Below, piece by piece: positions 28,665-37,784 of a stretch of 64,000 nt of DNA. Position numbers and translations under genes: made by a program. The notes beneath the pieces were generated by a model. That model made no database searches, was not told where the DNA came from, and saw only the letters and a program-made list of their open reading frames with translations. How positions within the stretch are numbered: position 1 is the first letter of the stretch; every line of letters starts with the position of its first letter. This DNA comes from Paracoccaceae bacterium (lineage in GTDB: Bacteria > Pseudomonadota > Alphaproteobacteria > Rhodobacterales > Rhodobacteraceae), in NCBI GenBank assembly GCA_024742405.1, contig JANSYP010000001.1:1674001-1738000 (forward strand). The letters are read 5' to 3'.

Positions 28665-31306
28665 TGACCGATGGCCACGCCCCCGCCTGCCGGACCACCT
28701 GCCCCTATTGCGGGGTCGGCTGCGGGGTGTTGGCCACACCTGACGGCACGGGCGGGATCGGTATCGCAGGCGATGCTGACCACCCCGCGAACAAGGGGCG
28801 GCTCTGCTCCAAAGGCGCCGCGCTTGGTGAGACGGTCGCGCTGGAGGGCCGGCTGCTTGCTCCGGTCTCGGGCGGGCACGAAGTCCCCTGGGACGCCGCC
28901 ATCGCCGAGGTCGCGGGGCGCTTTTGCCGAACCATCCGCGATCACGGTCCCGACAGCGTCGCCTTTTACGTCTCCGGCCAGCTGCTGACCGAAGATTACT
29001 ACGTCGCCAACAAGCTGATGAAGGGCTTCATCGGCTCGGCCAATATCGACACCAACTCGCGCCTGTGTATGGCCTCCTCCGTCGCCGGCCACAAACGGGC
29101 GTTCGGCACCGACACAGTCCCCGGGCTCTATGAGGATCTCGAACAGGCCGATCTGATCGTGCTGGTCGGCTCCAATCTCGCCTGGTGCCACCCGGTGCTG
29201 TTCCAGCGGGTGCTCGCGGCGCAAAAGGCCAACCCGGCGCTGAAGCTCGTGGCGATCGATCCCCGCCGCACTGCGACCAGCGATGCCTGCGATCTGCACC
29301 TTCCGCTCGCTCCCGGCAGCGATGTGGCGCTGTTCAATGGCCTGCTGGCGCGCGTTGCTGAACGCGGCGCGGTGAATGATGATTATGTCGCGGCCCATTG
29401 CGAAGGGTTCGACGGCGCGCTGGAAGCGGCCTGCGCCGACGATCCCGATGCGACCGGGCTCGATCCGGAACTCCTGGCGGAATTCTACGATCTCTGGGTC
29501 AGCACAAAGAAGGTCGTGACGGTCTATAGTCAGGGCGTGAACCAGTCGACGAGCGGCTCCGACAAGGTCAACGCGATCCTGAACTGCCATCTCGCCACCG
29601 GACGGATCGGCGCGCCGGGTTGCGGGCCCTTCAGCGTCACAGGGCAGCCCAACGCCATGGGTGGACGCGAGGTCGGCGGGCTGGCCAACATGCTCGCGGC
29701 ACATCTGGACATTGAAGACACCGACCACCGGGACGCGGTGCAGCGGTTCTGGAACAGCCCGGCCATCGCAGAGCGCCCCGGGCTGAAGGCGGTGGACATG
29801 TTTCAGGCTGTCGCCGATGGGCGGATCAAGGCGCTCTGGATCATGTGCACCAACCCGGCCGTGTCGATGCCCGAGGCGGACGCGGTGCGCGATGCCATCG
29901 CCCGCTGCGAGTTCACCGTGGTCTCGGACATGTTCGGCGACACCGACACCGCGAAACTGGCCGATGTCGTGCTGCCCGCGACCGGCTGGGGCGAAAAGGA
30001 CGGCACCGTCACCAACTCCGAGCGCTGCATCTCGCGCCAGCGGGGTGTCCTGCAGGCGCCGGGTCAGGCGCGTCACGACTGGCGCATCATCTGCGACGTC
30101 GCCGCCGCGATGGGCTGGGCGGAGGCGTTCGATTTCGAAAGCCCCGCGGCCATCTTCCGCGAACATGCCGCCCTGTCAGGGATCGCCGGCGGATTGGGAC
30201 GCGATTTCGACATCTCGGCGCTCGCTGAGATCGCCGATGCGGAGTACAAAACGCTCGCGCCGACGTACTGGCCATTCACCTCCGCGCGCAAAGGTGGCCG
30301 CTTCTTTGCGAACGGCAGGTTTTTCACCCCGACCGGCCGTGCCCGAATGCTGCCGCTGCGGGCCCGCCCGCCGGAGACAACACCGAACGCCGACTATCCG
30401 TTCCGCTTGAACACCGGTCGTGTGCGCGATCACTGGCACACGATGACGCGCACTGGCCTCGCCCACGGCCTGTCGCAGCATATTGCGGAGCCCTTCGTGG
30501 AGATTCATCCCGAGGATGCCCGCGCGCTCAGCCTGGAGGCTGCGGACCTGGCCGAGCTCACCTCGCCCCATGGCCGCGCCGTGCTGCGCACCGTAGTCAC
30601 CGACCGCGTGCAACCCGGCACCGTCTTTGCACCGATGCATTGGACGGGCAGCTATGCCTCCGACGGCCGTGTCGATGCACTGGTCGCCGCGCATACCGAT
30701 CCGATCTCCGGCCAGCCCGAGAGCAAGGCAAGCCCCGTCGCGATCCGGCCGCTCGCGCCCGCCTGGTACGGATTTGCCGTCAGTGCCGCCGAAATCACGC
30801 CCCCGACTGCCTATTGGGCTAAGGCGCGTGTAAAACGGGGCTGGCGTCTGGAGCTCGCAGGGTCCACCCTGCCGCTTGACTGGGAAAGCTACGCCAAGGC
30901 CATGTTCGACGCCGCCAATGCCACAGCCATCACCTTTGCCGATCCCGCCCGCGGCAGCGCGCGGGTGGCGCTGCTGCGCGACGACAGGGTGATCGCGGCA
31001 CTCTTCGCCGGGCCTCGGCCCGTGGGCGTTGCGCGCACCCATATTGCGGCGCAGTTGGGCGAGGCCGACAGCGGCGGCGCGATACTCGCGGCCCGCGCGG
31101 GCGCGGACCGGCCCGATGGCGGGGCCATCGTCTGCGCCTGTTTCGATGTCGGGGTCGCCACGATCACGCGGGCGATCCTCGACGGCAATCTGCACGACGT
31201 CGATCAGATTGGCGCTGCAGTGCGCGCCGGGACCAATTGCGGCTCCTGTCGATCCGAACTGCAGGCGTTGCTCGGTCGCGCCGCCCAGCCGGTGGCCGCA
31301 GAATGA
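28664..31306 (+). CDS. nasA: Assimilatory nitrate reductase catalytic subunit (molybdopterin)
   Basis: Reduces nitrate to nitrite in the cytoplasm. The 880-residue protein begins with the [4Fe-4S] motif (Cys in TTCPYCGVGCGV and GRLCSKG), followed by the bis-MGD molybdopterin core, for example VSGQLLTEDYYVANKLMKG, NTNSRLCMASS-like DTNSRLCMASSVAGHKRAFG, and GCGPFSVTGQPNAMGGREVG. A C-terminal BFD-like [2Fe-2S] domain (about 820-870) has Cys in VCACFDVG and TNCGSCRSEL. No separate reductase subunit (NasB type) is in the cluster, so the electron donor is not evident. Overlaps nirD by one base and the next gene by 4. Confidence 0.95.
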   Translation: MTDGHAPACRTTCPYCGVGCGVLATPDGTGGIGIAGDADHPANKGRLCSKGAALGETVALEGRLLAPVSGGHEVPWDAAIAEVAGRFCRTIRDHGPDSVAFYVSGQLLTEDYYVANKLMKGFIGSANIDTNSRLCMASSVAGHKRAFGTDTVPGLYEDLEQADLIVLVGSNLAWCHPVLFQRVLAAQKANPALKLVAIDPRRTATSDACDLHLPLAPGSDVALFNGLLARVAERGAVNDDYVAAHCEGFDGALEAACADDPDATGLDPELLAEFYDLWVSTKKVVTVYSQGVNQSTSGSDKVNAILNCHLATGRIGAPGCGPFSVTGQPNAMGGREVGGLANMLAAHLDIEDTDHRDAVQRFWNSPAIAERPGLKAVDMFQAVADGRIKALWIMCTNPAVSMPEADAVRDAIARCEFTVVSDMFGDTDTAKLADVVLPATGWGEKDGTVTNSERCISRQRGVLQAPGQARHDWRIICDVAAAMGWAEAFDFESPAAIFREHAALSGIAGGLGRDFDISALAEIADAEYKTLAPTYWPFTSARKGGRFFANGRFFTPTGRARMLPLRARPPETTPNADYPFRLNTGRVRDHWHTMTRTGLAHGLSQHIAEPFVEIHPEDARALSLEAADLAELTSPHGRAVLRTVVTDRVQPGTVFAPMHWTGSYASDGRVDALVAAHTDPISGQPESKASPVAIRPLAPAWYGFAVSAAEITPPTAYWAKARVKRGWRLELAGSTLPLDWESYAKAMFDAANATAITFADPARGSARVALLRDDRVIAALFAGPRPVGVARTHIAAQLGEADSGGAILAARAGADRPDGGAIVCACFDVGVATITRAILDGNLHDVDQIGAAVRAGTNCGSCRSELQALLGRAAQPVAAE

Positions 31307-32286
31307 GCCTCGCGCCCTATGTCCACGCCATGGGCCGGGGGCCGGGACGCGCGCGGTCGCTCGACCGGTCCGAGGCCGAGGATGCGATGCGCCTGATCCT
31401 GTCTGGCGAGGCCGCGCCGGAGGCTGTCGGCGCGCTCTTCATGCTGATGCGCTACCGCGGCGAGACCGCGGCGGAGATCGCAGGGTTCGTGACCGCCATG
31501 CGCGCGGGGCTGGACGAATGGCAGGGGATCGGGGCGACGCTGGACTGGCCCAGTTATGCCGCCGGGCGGTCGCGTGGCCTGCCGCTCTTTCTGCTCTCGG
31601 CACGGCTGGTTGCCCGGGCCGGGGTGCGCATCCTGCTTCACGGCTGGAACTCGCACCAGAACCCTCTTGCCGACGTGCGAGGCACGCTCGATCAGGCCGG
31701 CATCTCCCAGGCTGAAACGCCGGAAGCTGCAGCGCTGGCCCTGGATAGCGACGGCATCGTCTACGTGCCGCTCGAAGCGATGAACCCGCGTCTGCTGTCG
31801 CTCCTGCGGCTGCGCGAGGTGCTGGGCCTGCGCTCACCGGTGAACACTGCACTTCGGGCTCTCAACCCGGCCCGCGCCCGGGCGTCGGTACAGGGCGTGT
31901 TCCACCCGCCCTACCGCGAGCTGCAGCAGGACACCGGCGCGGAACTGGGCGAGCCGCGCCTGATGGTGCTCAAGGGCGGCGGGGGCGAATTCGAACGTAA
32001 TCCGGCCAAGCCGATCCTGCTCTACGGTCTCGAAAACGGGAACTGTTACGAGCAAACCATCGACCCGCTTCTGGACGAAAACCGCCGCCTGGCCGATCCG
32101 ACCGCCGCGCAGGGCGATCTTGCGCGGCTCTGGTCGGGCCGGTTGGACGACGAATTCGCGCGGGCTACAATCCTCGGCACCGCAGCACTAGCGCTTGTCG
32201 CCGCCGGGATCGCACCGGACGTGGCCGCTGGCGAAGCGCGTGCCGCAGCGCTCTGGTCCGAACGCCAGGGCGTGGCCGCGGCCTGA
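31303..32286 (+). CDS. TrpD2-like protein (anthranilate phosphoribosyltransferase fold) in the nitrate operon
   Basis: A 327-residue protein of the family annotated as glycosyl transferase or anthranilate phosphoribosyltransferase-like. The N-terminal helical domain (LDRSEAEDAMRLILSGEAAPEAVGALFMLMRYRGE, positions about 19-53) is like that of TrpD, and the loop HGWNSHQNPLADVRG sits where TrpD binds the phosphoribosyl donor. E. coli YbiB, a member of this group, binds nucleic acid and has no known TrpD activity. It overlaps nasA by 4 bases and is followed by cysG, so it is made with the reductases; its job there is unknown. Confidence 0.75.
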   Translation: MSLAPYVHAMGRGPGRARSLDRSEAEDAMRLILSGEAAPEAVGALFMLMRYRGETAAEIAGFVTAMRAGLDEWQGIGATLDWPSYAAGRSRGLPLFLLSARLVARAGVRILLHGWNSHQNPLADVRGTLDQAGISQAETPEAAALALDSDGIVYVPLEAMNPRLLSLLRLREVLGLRSPVNTALRALNPARARASVQGVFHPPYRELQQDTGAELGEPRLMVLKGGGGEFERNPAKPILLYGLENGNCYEQTIDPLLDENRRLADPTAAQGDLARLWSGRLDDEFARATILGTAALALVAAGIAPDVAAGEARAAALWSERQGVAAA

Positions 32287-32305
32287 GACTGACAAGAGGC
32301 CCCAG

Positions 32306-33349
32306 ATGCAAACCTTTCCGATGTTTCTGCGCATGGCCGGGCGCCATGTGGTGATCGCCGGTGGTGGCGAGCAAGCCGCGCAGAAATGCCGCCTCATGCT
32401 CAAGACCGAGGCCGAGATCCGCATCCTTGCTCCGCAACTGGACGATGAACTGGCGGAGTTGACCCATGAAGGCCGCATCATCCACGACACCGCGCGCCCG
32501 GCCCCCGATCGATTCGCCGGGGCGGCGCTGGTCTTTGTCGCCACCGGGTGTCCCGGCCTGGACGCGTCCCTGCACGATCTGGCCAAACTCGGCGGGGCGA
32601 CGGTCAATGTCGTCGATCAGCCGGATCTGTGCGACGCCCTCACCCCGTCCATCGTGGATCGCGATCCGGTCGTGGTTGCGATCGGCACCGAAGGCACCGC
32701 GCCGGTCCTGGCCCGTCAGATCAAGACACGAGTCGAACAGATGCTGGAGCCCGGGCTGGGCGATCTTGCCCGCCTGGCCGGACGGCTGCGCGGCGCGGTC
32801 GCCGCACGGGTCCCGCGAGAGGCCCGCCGGGATCTGTGGCGGTGGGTGTTCATGGGCGCGCCGCGCAAGCTGCATGCCCGCGGCGCCGAGCGCGAGGCCG
32901 CGCGCCGCATCAAGGACGCGATCACCGCGGGCGGCGCCCCTGACAGAATAGCGGCCGGCGGTGTGTCGGTGATCGATGCCTCCGGTGGTGCCGCCGACCT
33001 GCTGAGCCTGCGCGCCGTGCAGCGCCTGCAGGAAGCCGACATCATTCTGCACGATATCGACACAAGTTCCGGGGTTCTCGAACTCGCGCGCCGCGATGCT
33101 GAACGCCAGTCCATAGACGCGCGCGATTGGCCCGCTGACCGTATCGCGGGACTGGTGCTGCGGCACGCGCAGGACGGAGAGAGCGTCGTCCGGATCCATG
33201 GCCCGTCCCGTCTTCCCGCAGCACTCGGCGAAGAGCTCGCAGCGTTAAAGCGGCACGGGGCTACGCTGGAGCAGATCCCCGTCGCCACGGCAGAGCCTAC
33301 CGGCCCCCGGGGCGGCGATGTCGAACCTGTGGAAAATGCAACAGCTTAA
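32306..33349 (+). CDS. cysG: Siroheme synthase with intact CysG-B part and truncated, degenerate SUMT part
   Basis: A 347-residue protein. Residues 1-210 are the precorrin-2 dehydrogenase/ferrochelatase domain of CysG: MFLRMAGRHVVIAGGGEQAA, the NAD-binding start, then NVVDQPDLCDALTPSIV and IGTEGTAPVLARQIKTRVE. Residues about 220-330 align by eye with the first half of the uroporphyrinogen methyltransferase domain (DLLSLRAVQRLQEADIILHD matches its N-terminal region), but the SAM-binding glycine motif reads VSVIDASGGAAD and the second half is absent. Full CysG is about 460 residues. The module makes siroheme for NirB, so the methyltransferase step must be done by another enzyme. Confidence 0.85.
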   Translation: MQTFPMFLRMAGRHVVIAGGGEQAAQKCRLMLKTEAEIRILAPQLDDELAELTHEGRIIHDTARPAPDRFAGAALVFVATGCPGLDASLHDLAKLGGATVNVVDQPDLCDALTPSIVDRDPVVVAIGTEGTAPVLARQIKTRVEQMLEPGLGDLARLAGRLRGAVAARVPREARRDLWRWVFMGAPRKLHARGAEREAARRIKDAITAGGAPDRIAAGGVSVIDASGGAADLLSLRAVQRLQEADIILHDIDTSSGVLELARRDAERQSIDARDWPADRIAGLVLRHAQDGESVVRIHGPSRLPAALGEELAALKRHGATLEQIPVATAEPTGPRGGDVEPVENATA

Positions 33350-33414
33350 CAGGAAGCGCGGGATCGATTCGGGCATCGCTGGACAGGCTTTCGCGCGCGA
33401 CATAAGCGGATTTC

Positions 33415-34428
33415 ATGCTCACCCCCGCGACACGCGAGTTTCTGACATGTCGGCTCCATCGAGTTGCGGCCTTCGCCGCCCTGTGTCTGATCGGCCTTGG
33501 GGTCTCGGGTCAGGGCGCTGCCGCACAGACGCCGTTTCAGGATGCCTTGCTGACCGATCGCGCCCTTGCGGCGTTCGGCTTTGTCGCGGTTCCCAACGAA
33601 ACCGCCTCTGCGCTCAATTTCTCGGTCGCCACGGGCGAGGATTTCGACTTTCAGACGACTCAGCTGGGGGGCGGCTTTCGTCCCCGTCCGGGCGGGCGGC
33701 TCTATCTCGAAGGTTTTCTCGGGTGGCAACTCTATGACCCGGCGCTGTTGCGCAGCCCGCAGACGCCCTTTGGCCAGTCGCCGGAGACCACTGCGATCGC
33801 CAACGCGCGCTGGTCGAGCCGGGCGGCAACCGGGGCCATCGGCTACAATTTCGATGTGACACCCCGCCTGACGATCCGGCCTGCGCTGCACGCCGCGATC
33901 GGGGAGGTCGCGCCCAACGGCTCGCTCGTGCCGGACCTTCCCCTGATCGAGAATTCCGACGGCCCGCCGATAAATCTCGGTGGCGGGACGCTGCGAACCG
34001 GGGGCTACGGTGCCTCGATCGGACTGGAATACCAGGTCCGAACGCAACCGCGCGAGGTCGATGTGCGCGCGCGCTACACTTGGATGCGGCTCCTCGCGCT
34101 CGAGGATGATCCGCGGATCGATTCCGAAGCGGACGCTATCGCCGCCTCGCTCTATGGCCGCTACCGCCACCCGATCAGCAACTGGCGCGCCCTGAGCCGT
34201 CCGGTCCGCGCCGTGTGGGAGGCCAGCGCCTCGGCCTATCCCGGTGATCAGGGCCGCAGCCTCGACACGCCATGGCTCGCCCAGATCGGTGCGGGCCTGG
34301 AGCTTGAAACCTCAGCCCTGCCCATCCCCTATCTCGATCGCGTGCGGCTGGTGGGCCGCTACGCCATCGGCCAGAACTACGACGGCTACTCGATCGGCCT
34401 CGGCGTGGCGTTTCGCCGGACGCGGTGA
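33415..34428 (+). CDS. Predicted outer-membrane beta-barrel protein (solitary autotransporter-barrel-like)
   Basis: A 337-residue exported protein. The hydrophobic stretch VAAFAALCLIGLGVSGQGAA (17-36) ending in AQT is a signal peptide with a longer than usual basic N-region. The mature part is alternating beta sequence with many Gly, Arg, Tyr and Asp residues (GGRLYLEGFLGWQLYD, YGASIGLEYQVRTQPREVDV) and ends in GLGVAFRRTR, a pattern typical of outer-membrane barrels. It resembles the solitary autotransporter barrel family, without a passenger domain. Function unknown. It stands 66 bases after cysG and may or may not be part of that transcript. Confidence 0.68.
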   Translation: MLTPATREFLTCRLHRVAAFAALCLIGLGVSGQGAAAQTPFQDALLTDRALAAFGFVAVPNETASALNFSVATGEDFDFQTTQLGGGFRPRPGGRLYLEGFLGWQLYDPALLRSPQTPFGQSPETTAIANARWSSRAATGAIGYNFDVTPRLTIRPALHAAIGEVAPNGSLVPDLPLIENSDGPPINLGGGTLRTGGYGASIGLEYQVRTQPREVDVRARYTWMRLLALEDDPRIDSEADAIAASLYGRYRHPISNWRALSRPVRAVWEASASAYPGDQGRSLDTPWLAQIGAGLELETSALPIPYLDRVRLVGRYAIGQNYDGYSIGLGVAFRRTR

Positions 34429-34500
34429 AAACCACGGTGCCCCCGGCGTCGCGCCGGATTATCCTGGCCGTCACGCAGACCCTGACCACCGGAGCCTCCC

Positions 34501-34995
34501 ATGCTCGACCTCGCCCTGACCCTAGCCCAGACCGGATTGCTGGCGAGCCTGACCGCCTGGATCTTTACCGGCGCGCGGGACAACTGGCTCTTTCCCTCGA
34601 TGAACCAGGGTGCCATCGCGGCGGTGGTGCGCATGGACGGGCTGGAGGAGGAGTATCCCGAGGACTACGCCTGCATCGCCCACCGGCGGATCACGGACGA
34701 GGGACGCATCCGGCTGCTCTATCGCGTGATCGTGCTGTGGGAGACGTTGGCAACCATCCTTCTGGCCCTGGGCACCCTTGCCATGCTGTTCGCCCTGGCC
34801 GGCATCGTCGGCACCGAGACCGCCCGCGGGCTTGGCATCCTCGGCGCGCTGGCCTTTACTTTGACCTGGGCGGGCTTCACGGTCGGCGGCAACCATTTCG
34901 GGTATTGGTATCTTCATGCATCGACCCAGGCGACGCATTTCCTGCTGGCCTTGTGGGGGACCGGAACGATGATCCTTCTGGCTTTGCCGCAATGA
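34501..34995 (+). CDS. DUF2165-like small integral membrane protein
   Basis: A 164-residue inner-membrane protein with four hydrophobic segments (about 5-23, 76-104, 110-127, 140-161). The conserved ARDNWLFPSMNQ region, the polar loop with RITDEGRIRLLYRVIVLWE and the GNHFGYWYLHAS segment suggest the DUF2165 family, whose function is unknown. Its stop overlaps the HAD gene start by 4 bases. Confidence 0.65.
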   Translation: MLDLALTLAQTGLLASLTAWIFTGARDNWLFPSMNQGAIAAVVRMDGLEEEYPEDYACIAHRRITDEGRIRLLYRVIVLWETLATILLALGTLAMLFALAGIVGTETARGLGILGALAFTLTWAGFTVGGNHFGYWYLHASTQATHFLLALWGTGTMILLALPQ

Positions 34996-35663
34996 CGGGG
35001 GCTCCCCCGCGCGGCGCGATCTTCGATCTGGATGGAACCCTGCTCGATACCGAGAGGCTGCTTCTGGAAGCGATGGATGCTGTGGCGCTCTCTGACGGGC
35101 GGGGAGATCTGCGCCCGGCCTTCCGGCAGGTGCTGGGCCTGCGCACCGATCTTGCGGCCGCGCATCTCAGCCCGGCCTTCGGCGGCCGCGCGGCCTATGA
35201 CGCATTCGCCGTACGAGTCGAGGCGCGCCACGCCGAAGCCAAGATCGCGGGCATTCCGCTCAAGGCGAAGGCCCGCGAAGTGCTGGAGGCCGTGGCGGCC
35301 CGCGACGTGCCGATCGCGCTGGCGACATCGACCGGCACCGCCCAGGCGGATGCCTTGCTGGAGCGGACCGGGCTGCGCGGCTTCTTTGCGGCTGTGATCG
35401 GGGGCGATCAGGTGGCGCGGCCCAAGCCAAACCCGGAAATCTATGTCAGGGCGGCCGAGGCACTTGGCCTGCGCGCCCAGGACTGTGCGGCGTTCGAGGA
35501 CAGCGCGCCGGGCACGCGGGCGGCTATCGCCGCGGGCTGCATCACCGTGCAGATCCCCGATATTTCAGAACCCGATGCCGGTCTGCGCCGGCTCGGTCAT
35601 CACATCGCGCCGGATCTGCATATGGCTGCGATCGCGGTGCGCCTGTTGCCGGACCCGTTGTGA
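34992..35663 (+). CDS. HAD-superfamily phosphatase (phosphoglycolate phosphatase/beta-phosphoglucomutase-like)
   Basis: A 223-residue cytoplasmic HAD enzyme. Motif I is FDLDGTLLDTE (nucleophile Asp near 12), motif II is ALATSTG, motif III is the Lys in RPKPNPEIY, and motif IV is FEDSAPGTRAA. An alpha-helical cap lies between motifs I and II (about 20-90), placing it in subclass I with phosphatases and phosphomutases acting on small sugar phosphates; the substrate is unknown. The ATG at 34992 overlaps the upstream stop by 4 bases. Confidence 0.85.
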   Translation: MTGAPPRGAIFDLDGTLLDTERLLLEAMDAVALSDGRGDLRPAFRQVLGLRTDLAAAHLSPAFGGRAAYDAFAVRVEARHAEAKIAGIPLKAKAREVLEAVAARDVPIALATSTGTAQADALLERTGLRGFFAAVIGGDQVARPKPNPEIYVRAAEALGLRAQDCAAFEDSAPGTRAAIAAGCITVQIPDISEPDAGLRRLGHHIAPDLHMAAIAVRLLPDPL

Positions 35664-35678
35664 GCGAAAGAAGAATTA

Positions 35679-35708
35679 CCGGGCGGCGCGTTGGGGCGCG
35701 CAGCCCGG
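35679..35708 (+). terminator. GC-rich hairpin after the HAD gene, possible terminator
   Basis: CCGGGC (35679-35684) pairs with GCCCGG (35703-35708) and GCGCG with CGCGC inside, with one G-A mismatch and the loop TTGGGG. It starts 15 bases after the stop codon. No T-run follows, so it is a candidate terminator or 3' stabiliser only. On the other side of this 178-base gap, GCGGGG...CCCCGC near 35790-35812 could serve the convergent merR gene. Confidence 0.4.
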
Positions 35709-35841
35709 TGGGAGTGTTGGGAGGGCCGTAGTCCGGCCCAGTCGGCATGTCCGCTTGGACATCCAGGGTTGGTCAAAGACACGAAGCGGGGACATTGGCC
35801 CCCCGCCGGGCATCCCCTGTCCTGCCGGCCGAGAATACGGC

Positions 35842-36240
35842 TTAGGCGAGGACAGGATCGGGACTGCTCTTTGCCAGCTTTCGTTCGGCGCAGCTCAGCT
35901 CTTCCTTGAGATCATGGATGTTGCGCTCCAGCCGGTCGCGCTCGTCCATCATCGTCGCAAGATGCATCTTGCCGGTGCGCACCGCCATCTGGGTCTGTGC
36001 GACATCGCCGTTCTCGGTATCGTAGAGATCGAGGATCTGGCGCATCTCTTCGAGGCTGAACCCGTAGCGCTTGCCGCGCAGGATCAGCTTCAGCCGGGCG
36101 CGGTCGCGCTTGGTGAAAAGCCGCTTCTGACCGACCCGAACCGGGGCGAGAAGCTCTTTGGTCTCATAGAAACGCAGGGTCCGTGCGGTGACCTGGAACG
36201 CATCGCACATTTCCCGGATCGTCATGGTTTCGTTAATCAT
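35842..36240 (-). CDS. MerR-family transcriptional regulator
   Basis: A 132-residue MerR-type protein. The helix-turn-helix is MTIREMCDAFQVTARTLRFYE, with wing QKRLFTKRD, then KLILRGKRYGFSLEEMRQIL and a long coiled helix rich in Glu, Arg and Lys to the C-terminus. No C-x-C metal motif is present (a single Cys lies in EELSCAERK), so a metal sensor role is unlikely; the type resembles regulators that sit near acyl-CoA catabolism genes, but no such genes are here. The ATG at 36240 follows AAGGAGA; a start at 36363 would add 41 atypical residues. Confidence 0.85.
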   Translation of the reverse strand: MINETMTIREMCDAFQVTARTLRFYETKELLAPVRVGQKRLFTKRDRARLKLILRGKRYGFSLEEMRQILDLYDTENGDVAQTQMAVRTGKMHLATMMDERDRLERNIHDLKEELSCAERKLAKSSPDPVLA

Positions 36241-36379
36241 TTTCCATCTCCTTGAGCGTTCGGGCTGAGCGCTGAAGACGCCATCCCCTAACGTCACTGA
36301 AATGGGGGGTGACTTTAGGGTAGGTTTGTATGACCGGGCCAAACTCTTGCGAGTTTGGGACAAATCCGCTCAAATCCTG

Positions 36380-37396
36380 TCAGGCTACGCCTCCGGCGCG
36401 CTCTACCGCGGGTGTTTTTCCTGTCCAGCGCTTATAGGCTGTGGTGAAGGCCGCCTGATCGGCGTACCCAAGCTGAAAAGATATTTCTGCTAAACTTAGT
36501 TCAGTATCGTGCAAATAGCTGTGGGCGACATCGCGCCTGACATCGTCCAATATCTGTCTGAAAGTCAAACCCTGCTCGGAAAGACGTCGCGTCATTGTAC
36601 GCCGAGAAATGCCCAGCCGGTGGGCGATATCCTCGGCCGAAGGTGCGCCGTCCGTGAACCGCGCGAGGATCATTCGCTCAACCTGCGCACGAAATCCGCT
36701 GCTTTGCCGCGGCGCATTGGCCAGCAGGGTCTCGCCATAACGTGACAGCAGATCGCGTTGCCGGGGGTCAAAGGTCGGGATCTGCAGATCCAGGGTCTGC
36801 TCGGACATGCGGATGCTGTCCTCGGCCATGTCCCACAGCACCGAACATGCCGAGGCGCGACGGATCGGATCCGCCCCCTTGGTGCGGCGATGCCGGAACG
36901 TCACCTCGATTGGCTGAAAACAGCGATCGACGAGATAGCGCATGACCGAAAGCACGGCAAAGACAGAGAACTCGCGATGTGGGAAATTCCGGTCGGTCGC
37001 CGGGTCCAGCGCATGGATCGCGAGCGTCACGACCTCGCCCCGCTCGCGCATGTCGTAGTCCAGCGCTGCGGACGACAGCGCGGTATAGCGTTTGGAGCGC
37101 TGGATCGCCGAGCGCAGCGTGCGCGAGTTGCGGGCGACGTAGCCCGGCACCGATGTGACATTGGAGTAATTGATCCCGAGCCGGGTGGCATAGGCCGGAT
37201 CGCCCGACATCTCCGTCGCGGTCCGGATCAGCTCCGCCTCGTCATGCTGAACGACGCGCGCGGCGGCGGTGCGGTCCCAGGGATACGGCAAACCGACCCG
37301 CTGCAGGACTTTTGCCAGAAATGCCTCGCCAGAATTTCGCCGGATCAGGCCAACGATGAGTTCGATGTGCAATAGCAGCCCGTCGTCGGCCGCCAT
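36380..37396 (-). CDS. AraC-family transcriptional regulator
   Basis: A 338-residue regulator with a long N-terminal ligand domain of the type found in OruR/ArgR-like AraC proteins and a C-terminal double helix-turn-helix: SAEDIAHRLGISRRTMTRRL and SLAEISFQLGYADQAAFTTA (about 270-330). The effector is unknown. The ATG at 37396 follows AAGGA; upstream frame to 37585 is not typical of the family. It is divergent from the oxygenase gene, and the two share a 388-base intergenic region, which makes that gene its likeliest target. Confidence 0.87.
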   Translation of the reverse strand: MAADDGLLLHIELIVGLIRRNSGEAFLAKVLQRVGLPYPWDRTAAARVVQHDEAELIRTATEMSGDPAYATRLGINYSNVTSVPGYVARNSRTLRSAIQRSKRYTALSSAALDYDMRERGEVVTLAIHALDPATDRNFPHREFSVFAVLSVMRYLVDRCFQPIEVTFRHRRTKGADPIRRASACSVLWDMAEDSIRMSEQTLDLQIPTFDPRQRDLLSRYGETLLANAPRQSSGFRAQVERMILARFTDGAPSAEDIAHRLGISRRTMTRRLSEQGLTFRQILDDVRRDVAHSYLHDTELSLAEISFQLGYADQAAFTTAYKRWTGKTPAVERAGGVA

Positions 37397-37784
37397 GTAA
37401 TCCTTGCGCACCACTGGTCTCCCCTTAACTCTCCGGACTTTGCGACAGAATACCAATGCTGGCAAGCCGGGTGCCCCGCGCACAGGCTGCCGCCGCTTTG
37501 GTCGCTGGCTGGAAATCTCCGCCCGATTTGGTGGCATTCTACATATTACGCGCGGTTCCGGCGGGGCGGGAGATTGCATCGGCATTGCGCGGTGGCAGGA
37601 TGAGCCAGTCGACCGAGCGGCGGGTTCTTGGTTCTCCTCCTCCCTTCCCGCGGACCCGCCGTTCCTTCGACACGACTGCGCGCCATGTGATATGTCCCCT
37701 CAAAACTGGCGCACTCCGGAGTAGAAGCAGTCAGGCGGGTCCCCGCCAGGTCATTGCTCCGTCTCACTTGCTATGGAGACGGAA
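37397..37784. promoter_or_regulatory. Divergent intergenic region between araC-type and oxygenase genes
   Basis: No convincing gene lies in these 388 bases. Visible elements are a short palindrome ACTCCGGAGT (37713-37722), a small dyad GGCGGG-TC-CCCGCC (37734-37747) and the GGAGACGG ribosome-binding sequence of the oxygenase at 37775-37782. The region must hold both promoters, and the dyads are candidate regulator sites, but none matches a known box. Confidence 0.4.

Noticed and set aside
33349-33414. Possible frameshift in cysG hiding the rest of the SUMT domain
   Set aside because: The bases after the stop do not encode SUMT motifs in any frame, and the next gene starts 65 bases later.
37397-37772. 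Search for a tRNA or small RNA gene in the longest non-coding gaps
   Set aside because: No cloverleaf, conserved TTCGA loop or CCA-type end was seen here or in the other gaps.
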